Positions 1-24,417 of a DNA stretch of 64,000 nucleotides are shown one piece after another. Origin of the DNA: Prinia subflava (Eukaryota > Chordata > Aves > Passeriformes > Cisticolidae). The first letter of the stretch is position 1; each line of letters opens with the position of its first letter. The stretch spans positions 9,178,735 to 9,242,734 of the forward strand of contig NC_086253.1 in assembly GCF_021018805.1 (NCBI RefSeq), in the 5' to 3' direction. The notes below the pieces were generated by a model, which was not told the origin of the DNA, made no database searches, and worked only from the letters and a program-made list of their open reading frames with translations. The position numbers and the translations under genes are program-made.

Positions 1-328
1 TAATACAGATTTCTATTCTTTGTGGTAATATATAATTTTCTTCTTAAAGAAGAAACTTTCAGTACTAAAGAAAGAACTGCCATTTTAAAAAGTGTTCTAA
101 AACAATTTATATGCTTAGGATTTCAGTGAAGTTTAATTTTGAAGGAAATAAAATACTTCACCAACAAATCTCTGCCCAAACAGATGCTGTTTAAAATTGT
201 TCCATGACCCATGTTTAACTAAGTTCAATTCGTAATAATTGCCCTTAAATACAAACTTATTTTCAGAAATAAGGATTTTGTGTCAAAAAGTAGCTGCATT
301 CTCTTTGGAAACAGCTCTTGCTGAGACA

Positions 329-366
329 GCTCTAGGTGAACATTCCAGGCTCTAGGTGAAGATTCA
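329..366. repeat. Imperfect 20-bp tandem duplication
   Basis: The word GCTCTAGGTGAA occurs at 329 and 349, each followed by related sequence (CATTCCAGG versus GATTCAG). This is a local duplication with no visible function. Confidence 0.6.
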
Positions 367-3300
367 GAATCAATTGTCCAGTCATGAGTAGCAATGCTTG
401 TCTCATTGAACACAGAAAGTTTTCAAAAGGGCCAAATCCAACCACTTTAACAGTGGTAAATGTGGGCAAGAAGTGAAACTTGAGAAAGGTGTGAGGGGAA
501 TATTTTATCTCTAGCCCAGGTTGGCATAGGGAATGGAGACTGTGAATTTATTTGGTAGATAATTCAGAAATATTGAGCTTCACTGGAGGTGATAACTGAT
601 GACAAACTGTTATAAATATGTAATTGTAAAATTACTTTGACATTTTATGTTTCTTTGAATAGATAGGAGCCTTGGTGGAGATGTTGGATGAATGCAAAGG
701 GATACAGAGCTAAAGACAGAGGAGGAGTTATCTGGCCAAAGGACAGATTATTCATTATAATATGCATTTATGGAGAGGTTAAAGGTGGTTGAAGGGTAAA
801 GGAAGGAGATGTAGATTTTTTTTTTCAGGGGGTTAGTGCCTTTAGGTTTCTGTGGTTGAAACCCCACCATTGCATTCACTTTTGCTTTATTTGATAACAT
901 GTGAATGGAAATGAATATATATTTTGCCAGATTTCCATGTAAAAGCACTTGCTTTTCCTTACCACTGCTTTATTACTGTTGGTTGGGTGTTGGTTGTTAG
1001 TAAATTTGGGCTATTTATTTGTATTTTAAATTTATTCTTGATTTATTCTTATTTGTTCTTTATTTATATTCTGCTATGTGAGTGGGGTATCTTTATTCTG
1101 TTTTCTTAGTCACCAAATCTTTTCCTGAAGCATTTGCTCACTGTGGTTGTGGGTTGCAATGGGTTTGAGTGTATTGGGAACTCTGCACCAACAATTATGT
1201 GTTGTGAGTTGTCTTTGGATTAAGGTTTAGGTAGCCATAAGGGTTTTGATAATATTTTGGCCATGATGAAATCTGAAATTGGTGAAGGTATCTTTGAAAA
1301 CTCTGCTTTGTAGTGTTTGGGCTATTTTCCTCATTAGTCTGTGGATAATGGAATTAGAGGAGTGCCATATCTTTAAAGAAAGCATGAGTTGGAATGCTAA
1401 TTGTGGAAGGCTTCTGGTTATGTAAGGAGATGTGGTGTATGTCAGAAGTAGGCTGAGGATTCTCAGAAAGGGAAGATGATAGAATAGCTGAATATATAAT
1501 TACATACAGGAAAAAAACACCATCTTGGCCGCATCTTTGAGGGTTAAACTGGGGGAGTTTGAGGTAATAGAATTAGCAAAAATGACAGCAAACCCACCTT
1601 TTCAGTGGTTCTTTTACTGAAATAGTGTGTTGGCAGTTTTCTACTAAAAAAGCTACTTTAGTAAAGGAAATTCAGCTCTGGAGGCTGGAAGGAAAGTTTT
1701 AAATATTTTTTTTTCTTCTGAAGACAGAATATAATGAATTTCAACTTTCTGGTTTATATTTACCCTGTACTAAAATGCTTTTGGATTAGTGTTTAATTTT
1801 TTGCTTTCTAGAAATGCAGGGGTAAACACGGTGAAATATAATAAAAAGGTAATTTGGCTGACAATGATAAATGGGAATTTAACCAGTCAGTCCCCACTGA
1901 ATTTGAACAAGTAGTCTGTAAGTAAGACTTGAAAAGGATTTCTAAGTGGGGCTGAGAAGATGTTTGTTCTATTAACTTCTGTTAAATTTAAGTATGAAGT
2001 GCTGGGCTTAGTAATAAAATGAGGTTGAAAAAGAATAAAGCCATTAGTTGTGGGAAAATATATGGAACAGCAGATAAAAAAGCAACATTATGAATTAATA
2101 TGGCTTGGAGAGGTGATTATTTTATTTGTACAGGACAAGTTTATTAGGTCACCATGGAATTTGAATGAGGAGAAGGCCCGGGTTAATAATGCAAGAATAA
2201 TGAAGAGAAAGCTTAGAGCACCACAGCAGCAATAGTAATGGTGGGTCGGATTTTTATCAGATTTTGAATTATTTAAAAAAAAAAAATCCTACAATGCTGG
2301 AGTTACATGGATAAAAACTATGCTCAGTAGGCTGTTGCCTGCAATGATCAATGGTAGGAGGCATTGGAAGATGAAGAATTGGGAGAGCATGGCATTGTTC
2401 ACTAAGTCCCCACCTCTGATTCACTGCACTGAGACTGTGCCACTCTAGGGGGTGGTGACCAGGGGGCCAGAGACAGCTGTGGCTTTGAAAACAACCATTC
2501 CATCTCATTCATGGAGATGTGAGCAATGGCTCTTCTTACAGGCTCTTCTTATCTCCCAGCCTTCCTTTTGATTTTAGCACCATAATAAAGCTTTTTTCCA
2601 ATATAGAGAAAAACAAAAATGAAGAAGGAAGTACTGTTTGCATGGAGGTTATGGATTAATTGGATTAATATGGATTAAATATAGTAATTTATGTTTGGCA
2701 CCTTGGCAAATGTGGGCTGGAGAGGAGAGCTAATGAGCTATGCTGGTAGCAACATGGCATACAGCAAGGACTGCCTCTGTAAGGGCTGAGAGATAAGGCA
2801 GACACCAAAGAAGAGGAAAAAGTTTCTCTGGTCAGAGACAGAAGGAGGTTCAAGATCCACAGATGACTTCTTTGTTTTTATATAGACATGCATTTTCCAG
2901 ATGCTGCTGGGTACTAAGCTTTCTGTGTTTTGCACTGTATTCCTACAGTGTTGCCTTTTTAGATGACAGGTCTTTGTTGTAACCCTAGCATAAACTAATA
3001 TGATTAATGTTAGCAGCTAATATGAAGCAGCTGCTCAGTCCTTACTCATGTGAGAGTGCCTGACTTGGCAGCACTGTTACTGGGTGCTGGTTAATTGAAA
3101 GCCATTAGGGTGTTTTTAATCCTATTTTTGATTTATTTGAGATGTGACAGTGGTTTCAGTCCATTATGTTTTATGTAGGGTGCATCTTCTCTTGAAGTGC
3201 AAGGGGACTGGCCTCTCTTAATCCATGCAATAATTGTCAGGAAGGTGTTGAAGGGAAGATGTAGAAGATGTGATGCAGCTCTTCCTTGGATTATTGCATT

Positions 3301-6300
3301 GTTTGTTTCTCCCATCCCCTGCTTTCTCCTCTCAGCCCACTCTGGATGCTTTGGTGACTCAAGACACCCCCACCTCTCATTACAGTCTCTCTACAGAGCA
3401 GCTGCTCATCTGCTGACCATCATTAACTGTTCAGTCTGCTCCTTTTCCTGCCCAGAGAGTTATTTTGACTCATACTCTAAGCACATCAGGACCTACAGGT
3501 ATATTCAAAAGAATGAAAGCTTTCACTATGAATTAGGCACTCAGATTTTCTTGAAAATCCTGTGTGGCAGTCTGTACAACTGTCAGAGTAATACAGCCCT
3601 GGTATTGGCTTCTTGTTGCCAGAATTTCTTTCCCCTTGCTCTTGATAACCTATTTCCTAAATACATTGCTTCTATTTGCTTTATATACCTACCTACTGGA
3701 TTGCATTTATGACTTTGTAAATCATAACTATTGCACTAGAATTGAAGATAATAAATAGAAAAATGAAATGGAATAAGAGCCAGTCCTTCCTCTTATCTAG
3801 GATATTACTTTTCTAAGCTATAAGAAAATATTGGCAGAGTTTATAGATTTCTGGATTTAAACTTTTTTATTAAAGAATTCAGCTTATTCAGATGGTAGAT
3901 TTGCACATTAGATTTTATAACAGATATATATGTCTTCAATTTCACCTCAGATGATCTAAGCATTCGCAAGTATGAAGGTACAAAGACACTTTGAAGAAGA
4001 AACATATTAAAAAATAAGTTGAGTTTCAGTAAATGCAGTGTGCCATCCTTATGTCAGGATGCAACTTAAAGAGATTTTTTTTGTGCATGTAACTTTTTTT
4101 TTCACAGTCTTAAATCCATCCGTGTTTTACATGGTAATTTTCTGTTAGATTTATTGATTACAAAAAGATGCCAATTTTTCCACCTTTCTGCCTAGCCTTT
4201 AGCTCAGACAGATTATTTGTGTCATGATCAGGTGCAGTTTCAGCAGGGATTCATTCCAGTGTTAGGTGCTGTCAGTCCAGAGGTTTTACTGTTATACAAC
4301 AAACCAGAAAATGGCACAACTGTTTGAGTCAATTATTTGTTATATATATGTGCAATCTGCTGTTCATGACCCTAAAACAGATATATTGAAATCTAGGTAA
4401 ATATTATAACAGTATGATTGAATTATATTGAAATATAGATACATAGGTCCCCTTAGATTTCACTTCTGGCATGTGTTCATTAATTTTTAAACTCTGAAAG
4501 CCACAGTGGGTGCTGTTACTCCTCACATTCACAGACAGGCAGGAAAAGGTGAAGCAATTTGCTTCAAGGCAGGAACAGTCCAGTCCTGGTGCTGCTGCCA
4601 TGCAATCCTCTGCCCCATGTCATCAGACTGCACATTCTCATCATTAAAGAGTGAAAAAAATGACAACTGGTTTCTTTGGTGGAAAGAAAACTGGTTTCTT
4701 TCTGGTGCCCACTCAGGCACCTTCCTAGTTATTTACAGAGATTTTCAGTGGCATAGGGACACACTGGAAGATGTCAGATCTTCCTTTGGAAGCAGTACTA
4801 GGTTCATGTGGATGTCTTCAAAGCTCTCTTCATGGTGTCTCTTTCATTTAGCACAGAGATATTTGCCTTATTACTTTCAGAACACCTGGCAGGATGTGTG
4901 TGTCTGTGTGTGTTGTGTTTCAGAGCACAGTTTGATGAAATGAGATGCCTGTAGGGGCAGTCTCCACCAGTACTGGAGACTCCTTTCTCTCATGCATTTA
5001 CTGCCAGCCCAGAGCAGTGGTTGGCTGCCTGTGCAGCAGGGGAAGTGCAGCTCCCTGAAATTAAAGGTTTTCACACCTTTCATCTCTGAGGGCATCTCAC
5101 AGCTACCCAGGAAAGGAGATCAGGGAACTTCTGACTGGATGAAGAAAAGACAAACCCTTCCACAGGCATCTGATGAGTCTGAACCCATGTGGAAAGGAAA
5201 TTTGGTTTGTACCCCTGGAAAGGGGGGCTTGAAGAGCAACACATCCTGCAATGCTGAGGTCATGTAAGCAACAAATTTATGCAGAGGCATAAAACATCCT
5301 TGTTCATTGTTGTTCATCTCAAGGAAACAGCATGAAGCTGAGTCAGGGGAGGTTTAGATTGGATATGTCCTTTTCCTCTTCCCCCCTCTCTGTTCCTGCC
5401 ATCAGCTCATATAGAGCAGTATAAAAAAAATCTAACATTGTATTTAATAAAAGCATTACATGTTCATCAGGGATAAATCAAAGCATTGCTGAATGAAAGG
5501 GTTACTTTAAATCATCCTGTCCCAGAAACAGAACCATTCACAGAATGAAACAACTTACAGGTATCTGGAAAAAAAATGCATTCAAAGCTCAAAAACATCA
5601 GGAAAATTGATGGTGAGGTGTTTTGGGGAAAAGAAAATGTGAAAGATTTATTGTTTTCTGTGGAGAGACTTTCAAAAGAAACTCCTAAAAATGTTTAGGT
5701 ATGTAAATACAGGACCTGAAAAAAGATCTGCAGACAAAAGTCTTGTGAAATGCTTTCAGGACATTAGCAATTAGAACTGGTTGGATAACTGCTATTTCAG
5801 GTTGCTGTTAATTTTTTAAGACCCAAAATTGTTTTATTGAAAAAGACAAATACTTGTTGTGACTAGCTTACAAAATATAAAATCTTAACATGTGTGGAAT
5901 GTTTTACATGAGCTATTGAAATACTTTGGATTTAAAACATAAAATACAACAAGATTTTTTTTGCAATTTTAAATTTTAATAATATTTTTTCTGAAAAGAC
6001 GTGAACAGGAGTGATAGGGGCATAGGACTGCAGAGTAAGCTGAATCTGCATTTGCATCAAAACTTTCATAATCTGAAAGTTTAGACCATTTGTGCCCTTA
6101 GCAGTGATTGGTGGTAGCACAGGCAAGTGGATGAACAAGAAAACACATATTACATATGAATGTAATGAGTTTCTTCCACATAAGAAAATAAATACATTTC
6201 AGAGCTATGAGACATTGTGGAAACTGTGGATTTGGGACTGAACAATTCCCAGTCAGAGCAATCCATTAAGAACTGCAGAAAGCAGACCACCTACACACTG

Positions 6301-6584
6301 TTTCTGACAAAGAGGGAAAAAAGAGTTTTTCTGTGCTGTAACAGTTCAAAAAAAAAGAGAAGTAGAGGCAAAAGATCTATACGGCTGCAATAATTGTAGA
6401 GATATTTTTTAAAACTGGTTGTCCTGAATTATAGGTGATAAATGTATAAAGGTTTGCAGATAATTCTCATGGCCTTAGTGGGTACCATGGTGCTGCTGCC
6501 AACCAGTCAGGTAAAGGTTTCTGGAGTGGAGCACAGACCAATGGAAAGCTACTAATGAAACAACTGTTTCACCTCAGGAGCCTA

Positions 6585-6620
6585 TAGCAGATTAACTCAA
6601 GGTAGCAGATTAACTCAAGT
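6585..6620. repeat. 18-bp tandem duplication, two copies
   Basis: TAGCAGATTAACTCAAG is present at 6585 and 6603, an exact 17-base match at a period of 18. It looks like a recent local duplication in non-coding DNA. Confidence 0.85.
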
Positions 6621-8113
6621 AGTGCCTGTGTCCAAAACACTCCTTATAAAACCAAAAAGAAGCAAAAAACTTCTTGAGAGATATTACTGTTCCCCTCAAC
6701 AAGTGCAAGATGAAATATAAACTTCTTAGTTACAGAAGGAGAACATGAGGGATGATTTAGCAAGAAGCCAGAATTCTTCCAGTTAAAATGTGCTGGCAGC
6801 TTTACCAATGACTGGCAGAGCTGATGAAACAGAGATACATTGGATTTTAAGGCTGACAAACATAAGCACAACTTGTAAACACCATCTGCAAGATGTCCAA
6901 ACCATTAGTATTGGAGAATATGGCCCTGGATCTGTACTGAAATACAATCTCTTTCATTCTCATAAGAGTAGTCACTCTAAATTGTTTCTGAATGCAATAA
7001 ATACAGTACAAGTAAACACAGCACCTGGCACTTCCCTGCATAAATGAGAAGAATTAGCATACAACATGATTGTGGTATTTTCATGACAATTTTTCAGGCA
7101 AACAAACCAGTGTAACTTGCAACTCGCTCAGAAAATAAATGGCAGGTTTGCCAAGACATGGTTACTCCTGCTAATAATACAAATGAGAGACAAATTATTT
7201 TGTATGAGGTCCTAGATTATGGCTGTTAAAATATGAATTTGATTTAATGTTATAGTCATAGTCATTGAATAAAGGGAATTTGGTTCAGGTTGTGAGTGGG
7301 AGAAAATGTGGTCTCAGCAGGTCAGAAGTGTCTGCCAGGCCAAGCTAGAAAGTGGGTTTAGCTAAGTGTTTGTATGCTAATGTTCTTCCACCAAACTGCT
7401 TGACCTTCATCTCCCAAATTTATGCCATATTCTTGCTTGTGGTTTTGAGGTCTGTCACTACCCTGATGACTTGGCAGGGTAATTAGGAGCAGCAGTTCAG
7501 TACTGTGGTTCATTATTTCAGTCCTGGTTATGTGTCCTGGTTCATGTGTCACCTTATTCTGTCAAAATAAACAGATCTTTGGCAATAGCTGTCTGCACTT
7601 TGTGGTGTGATGGATCATCCTCAGAATGTGTTTTTCAACAGTTGGTCAATGATGTTATATCTTTAAGTACATCTATAAGTTTAGAAGAAGATTCCACCAG
7701 TCTTGTGACATGTCAAGGACATGTCACGTTGACTTGGCTGGGACAAGAAACCCTCTGAGGCTCGGTCACAATTAATCCTCTTTGTGCATAAGATGGTTTT
7801 GTGTTTCCTTTAGGATACTCTTAGCTGTGTTTTGAGGTGTAGGCTTTCTGCTCAGTGTAGCTATTTGTATACAAATGCATCCCCATATGTTTTTCAGCCA
7901 TAATGCTGGTATGTGCTGTTGATAGATCTTGGCAGCTGAGTATACAGGTCATAGAATATGTATGTGTCAGACCTATCTGAAGAAACAGCCCTTGTGCAGG
8001 TGACAAAGACGTGTGTTTCAAATAAGAAAATTCAACCTAATAGTTAGAATTTTGCAAAATTGGTGTATCTGCAACATGTTAGCTGCATGTTTGTAATATA
8101 CATGAGTAGTGTG

Positions 8114-8131
8114 TATATACATATGTATATA
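8114..8131. repeat. Perfect 18-bp AT-rich palindrome
   Basis: TATATACATATGTATATA reads the same on both strands and sits in a run of alternating TA/TG steps. It is probably a simple-sequence product. It contains CATATG, an E-box-like core, but nothing else suggests regulation. Confidence 0.7.
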
Positions 8132-8776
8132 TGTGGGTACATATGAGGCCATTAAAAGAAGTATTTTCAAAAATCAGGCCTTTGAAGCCCTTGCAGGGCA
8201 GGATTATTTTCAGCACTGTATCTCTGTCTGAGCTGGTTGCCTTAAGCACCCTATCTTTTCAATGGAGATTCAGTCAATGTGGACAGGAGTGTATGGGGTC
8301 CACCTCATCCTAAAAAAGTCACCTCAAACAGGCTGGATTGGTTTGCCACTAGAAATCTCCTTTTCTCTTAATTAACTAAAAAGGGAGCCTCTAGGGATGA
8401 GCTCAGTTGTGTCTAAAATTAGACCAGAGGAATCCCAGCCATATTGCTGACTTTGCTGCAGATTGCTGATTGAAATCTTCCATACACAGTACAAATTTTA
8501 GGTCTAATTTTCTGCCATTCTTCCTCTTGAGTAGTTACTTGCTCCTGTGTAAAATGAGGTTAACTTACCACTCATTTTAAGCAAAGGTTTTAACTTCTTG
8601 GTTTTCTTTACCCTTTATTTTTTTAAAAAAATCCTTGTTTGGTGCATTCTGGTCCTGTGCAAGGTGAAAGGCACTACAGAGTTGGTCCCTCTGGCTCTCA
8701 CTTGGGACCTGAGCTGTGAAGTGAGTATTTAACCTGCAATTAGCATTTATTCCTGACCAGTCTCTTCCTCTGCCAG

Positions 8777-20626
<11,850 letters not shown>

Positions 20627-20677
20627 ACAGTTAAATACACTAACATTGGAAGCTGGGTTCAGGAGTCTTTTGGTTTT

Positions 20678-21026
20678 ATTAAAGTGGCATAAATATTTTA
20701 TTAAAAACTGGTATGGAAACTGTCATGGTAATCCTTAGCAGTTCCAAGCCAGACCACCAAAAGCAGACCTGCTCCCTCTGATGTCAGCAGCCTTGCTCTA
20801 GCATTCTAGGGCTGTGGATTGCTCAACACACATGACTGTGTGTTTTTATTTGTTTTAATAAAAAAATCTCAAACATATTGAGACAGTGCACGAAAATCTA
20901 CAACTCTCTCTCTGCTTGGTGGATTACATAAAATGTGATTTGATGTGTTTTGCAGCTTCTGGTGGAGCTGTCAGCCCCCAAGCCAACCTGCAACAATACT
21001 GTTCTTGTATTCACAGTTGAAATAAA
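20678..21026 (+). terminator. HGFAC: Candidate HGFAC polyadenylation signals
   Basis: Past the stop codon there are ATTAAA at 20678 and 20700 and AATAAA at 20857 and 21021. Transcript ends cannot be placed from sequence alone. The 20857 hexamer, about 230 bases after the stop, follows a T/G-rich stretch and is the most conventional choice. Confidence 0.55.
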
Positions 21027-23597
21027 AAAATAAACAGGAGAATCAAAAGTGAAATTCCCTCTTCCTGAGAAATGATCTCTTGACGCTCAGGGCAAGAGAG
21101 AGCAAGAGAACAATGTAGGTAAAGCTGGTCCTCAGCTAACTGCAACAACAGTTCTGGGGAAAGAAACCAGAGGGCTTAGGTTTTGTTTCAAGCAAAGTAA
21201 GTATATTTTTATATAAACATATTTCTATGTTCCACTGACGTAAAATCAGGAACGTGCCTCAGAGCTCTGCTGAATCTGGTGTGCAATTTTCCAGCAAGGT
21301 TAACGCAGCTCCCCCTGAGAGCTCAGTCATTTGCTGAAAAATGCTGGAATTGGAGCAGCTGATTTAGGTTGATACAGCCAGGACCTTTTGCAGACTGTGA
21401 TCTGCTCCTTGCCCTGAGGATAGCAATGGAAATATTTCATCTTAATGATAAATCCCTAAACGTTTCTTTGATTTGACAGTGTTTTGAAGATGTCTTAGGT
21501 TTTGTACTAACAAGTTGTTCAACAATTTAGATAATTCAGAAAGGAGGTTTCTTGTGACGTATTTTTCATCTGGATGGCTGAGGTGCAGCCTGACATTTTC
21601 CTTAGGGATTTGGTGATATCATAAACCACAGGCTTTACTGTCATGGTCCATGGAACTGTTATGGGAAAAATCAAAGCAATTATTACATTATACAGCTGTT
21701 TAGGGGCAGTGGACTCAGCTGTATTAGAAAAACAGAAAATGATTTGACATAAAAAGCCTGACAAAGAATGGATTTTTTTTCCTGTTATCAGGAACCCTTA
21801 GCCATGTCAGATGTGTACATTTAAGTGTTGATGTGAAATGTATTTTTTCCTTGGCAGTGAACATTTATGAACTCTCTTAAGTGTTTCAAGCAAAGTTGTG
21901 TTTTAAAGTAATAGAATATTAAAGTGGTGTCTAGATATTCAGATGTGTGTTTTGTTTTATAGTACTTGCAGTGTCCTCATGGGTTTCTTAGTATTGGTAA
22001 ATGTTATCTGCAGTTTCAAGAGATTTTTTAAGGAAAAATAACCAAAACCTGCATCTGTGTGAGTACAAATATACAACAGTGCTAATCTAGATAAATGATG
22101 TAAACTATTTAATAAAAACATTTACCCTTTGTTTCTTGAACTTAGTCTGTTATGTATAAAGTTACAGTAAGATCTTTGCATCCCTCTGTAGGTTATTCTA
22201 CAGACTGAGAGCTGGTAGAAAGATGAAATAACACTTTGTGCTTGAAGGCATCCAAAAATCTCTCCATAAAGGTCCATTTCAGCCGGTGGTGCTCCCAGTT
22301 TAATGCAAGTGTCACAGACTTTTCCAGTAGGCAGATGTAAGCACCTGGATATGTTTCTCAGCTATTGATACTGTGAGTCCCAAGATTAAAGCCTTTACCT
22401 TGTTTTTTTGAGGCACTAAACACTAGCTTGAAAAACTGATATCCACCTCTGGGATCTTGATTTCAAAACAAGCTGAAGACACTTGTGAGGCTTTGCCTCC
22501 CTGGCTGTTTGTAGTATGACTTGCTTAATGCTTAAAATGAATGTGACCGTGTGGCAGGACTAACTGTACCTGCTGCTGAGGTAAGTACTGCATCAGCAGG
22601 AAGGAACTATTTGCTCTTCTTTGGAAGAGATTCATCAGGAATGGGTTTCCATTCAAAGATGAAGCCATTCTTTGTCTGTATCTGTTCTGTGACTTCAGTT
22701 TCACTTTGAAATTAACATCTATCCATACTGTGCACAGTTTTGATCTTGCAGGTTTGTGTTGTATATACTCTCTAGGTCTTCTCCTAGAAGTAAAGAAGGT
22801 GGCTGTTTGAGAGGAAAGGTGTTAGACTGGTGTTTCTGACATGTGTAGAGTTTTTTTAGCTGTCCTGTTTCCAAAAATCTATGCTACTTGTACCAGTGCA
22901 CAGCAACACCAATACAAACAATAACACACTTTAAAAAAATATATCGAATTGTCTGTTTTCTGCCCTCAAAGGTCTAAATGACAAGTCTCGAGCTGCCACT
23001 AATTTGAATACTTTGAACACATTAAAATTAATTTGTGGCTTTCAAAGCAGCCTGTTTATCCACTGTGACTGCATTGACTTGGTGGAACTAAATGAAAATC
23101 ATTTGAGCATCAGCTATGAGGTGACTTGCACTGCATTACAAGCACAGAGAGGGGTGGCAGGGAGATGTCCAGGTTATGTGAGATATCCTGACCTCTCACA
23201 CCCTGACATCAGTCATATTCCTATGGGGCACTCCAGCATCTGCCTCCTGCCTTTCTGTTGAGCATTACCCCATGGAAAATATTTCTCCATATTTTTCACC
23301 CTTTTAAGTGATTATTGCTTTGGTTAAAATGAAAACCAAACTCAAATGTACTACTGAAATTTTACGTGCTATTTTTCCTAACTCTATATTGAAATTGAAT
23401 TAGAATGCAAAGCTGGTTGAACAAATACTTCCCTAATTCATTATGAAACACACTTAAAAGATGGTTTGATTAAATTGTATGTTATTCTATGCAAACTGAC
23501 CGATTTAAAAGAAAAAAAAATGCAAACATCTAAAACCCCCCTTCTATTATGCTACTGAAAGAAAAATGTGCTGTAGTGCTGTTTAAAAAGGGCTGAA

Positions 23598-23715
23598 GAA
23601 CTAATTACCATCAAATAAGATGCAGCAGGAGTATTTTTGGAATAATGGACTCTAATTAGTCCATTGCTAATGGAAATAAATCTGAGGACATCATTAACAC
23701 ATTCTATTAATTGTA
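23598..23715. promoter_or_regulatory. Putative homeodomain-motif block upstream of DOK7
   Basis: CTAATTAC at 23601, CTAATTAG at 23652 and TTAATTG near 23707 occur within about 110 bases. The middle motif lies inside an inverted repeat: AATGGACT at 23644 and AGTCCATT at 23658. This is typical of conserved enhancers, but the motif is short and AT-rich DNA gives false hits. Function is inferred only. Confidence 0.3.
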
Positions 23716-24315
23716 GCTCTTTCGGGTTTGGTGTAAGCGGGTTGTTATCTCGTGACAGTTGCATTGCAAAAAGGAAAAAAAAAAGTGAGAAGAGTATTTT
23801 TATCTGGGGTAGTTGGCAGTGTCTTCTGGGAGCCAAGGAGAGCTGTAATTATACTTTTGAAAAGTGAAAATTGGGCATTATAAGGAAGGTGCGGTAAGGG
23901 CGCGTTTCGGCCGGCCAGAGGCGAGCCCCGCTCCGCGAAGAAAATCCGGTCCGGGCTTTGCGGCCGCCCGGGCGCGGGGCAGCCCCTGCGGTCAGCGGCA
24001 AAGTCCGGAGCCGGATCGGGCCGGGGGTCGCGCCCGGAGCGGGGCCGCGGCTCTCCGGGTGCCCCGGCCCGCACCTCGCCCTCGGAAACCCTGGGGGAAA
24101 AAAATTAAAAAAGTATTAAAAAAAAAAAAAGAAAACCAAAGATCTCCCAACCCAGAAGTAAAACACGTGAACAAACACTGATTGCGTCGGTCCGCAGAGC
24201 CCCTTTTTTTCCCCGCGGCAGGCCGGGGGCCGGGCAGCGCCGCGCTGGCCGCCCGCCCGCCCGCGGGGCCCTAATAAAGCTATTTTGGAAGTGACCCCTC
24301 GGGCGGCCGGAGCGC

Positions 24316-24323
24316 GGGGCGGG
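24316..24323 (+). promoter_or_regulatory. DOK7: GC box (Sp1-type)
   Basis: GGGGCGGG is a consensus Sp1/KLF site 41 bases upstream of the DOK7 ATG, inside the CpG island. Occupancy is inferred. Confidence 0.5.
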
Positions 24324-24338
24324 CGCAGCGAGCCGGCG

Positions 24339-24351
24339 CAGCTGTCCGGAA
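24339..24351 (+). promoter_or_regulatory. DOK7: Adjacent E-box and N-box just upstream of DOK7
   Basis: CAGCTG (24339-24344) is the E-box preferred by myogenic bHLH factors. One base further on, CCGGAA (24346-24351) is the N-box core bound by the ETS factor GABP in promoters of synapse-specific muscle genes such as acetylcholine receptor subunits. Both suit a neuromuscular-junction gene, though CCGGAA also arises by chance in GC-rich DNA. Confidence 0.4.
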
Positions 24352-24353
24352 TC

Positions 24354-24417
24354 ATGACTGAAGATGACGGATTCCGTGGTGGTGGAGGGTCACGTCAAGT
24401 TGAGAGACGGAAAAAAG
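24354..24417 (+). other. DOK7: Upstream out-of-frame ATG overlapping the DOK7 start
   Basis: ATG at 24354 lies ten bases before the DOK7 ATG and in another frame, with A at -3 like the DOK7 start. In the spliced message this frame reads through exons 1 and 2 and stops at TAA 26752-26754 in exon 3, giving about 46 codons. If the transcript begins upstream of it, it would act as an overlapping upstream ORF. Its product resembles nothing I know. Confidence 0.5.
24364..24417 (+). CDS. DOK7: DOK7 exon 1
   Basis: It encodes residues 1-18 (MTDSVVVEGHVKLRDGKK), the first strand of the PH domain, and ends in phase 0. The donor AAG/GTCCCC matches consensus poorly after the GT. Confidence 0.95.

Larger units (their letters stand above)
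1..8776. other. Non-coding left flank, probably a large HGFAC intron
   Basis: I find no exon here. The right end is a good 3' splice site (pyrimidine-rich run followed by CAG at 8774-8776) leading into the kringle exon, so at least the right part is HGFAC intron. I looked for the EGF-like, fibronectin type I and type II exons expected upstream and saw no cysteine-rich, splice-flanked candidate. The sequence is AT-rich with short open frames that look like chance. It carries a 20-bp and an 18-bp tandem duplication and an 18-bp palindrome, listed separately. Confidence 0.6.
20627..24363. other. HGFAC 3' UTR, intergenic DNA and DOK7 promoter region
   Basis: About 3.7 kb separate the HGFAC stop from the DOK7 start. 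The left part is 3' UTR and plain AT-rich DNA in which I see no gene. From about 23580 there is an AT-rich block with repeated TAATT motifs, and from about 23885 the CpG island of DOK7. Confidence 0.8.

Noticed and set aside
3197..3712. 171-codon open frame on the + strand, upstream of the HGFAC exons
   Set aside because: No domain, no cysteine pattern of an EGF, FN1 or FN2 module, and no flanking splice sites in the right phase. AT-rich DNA yields such frames by chance.
4506..4943. 145-codon open frame on the + strand
   Set aside because: It runs into a TG-rich simple stretch (VCVCVCC) and has no recognisable domain or splice context.
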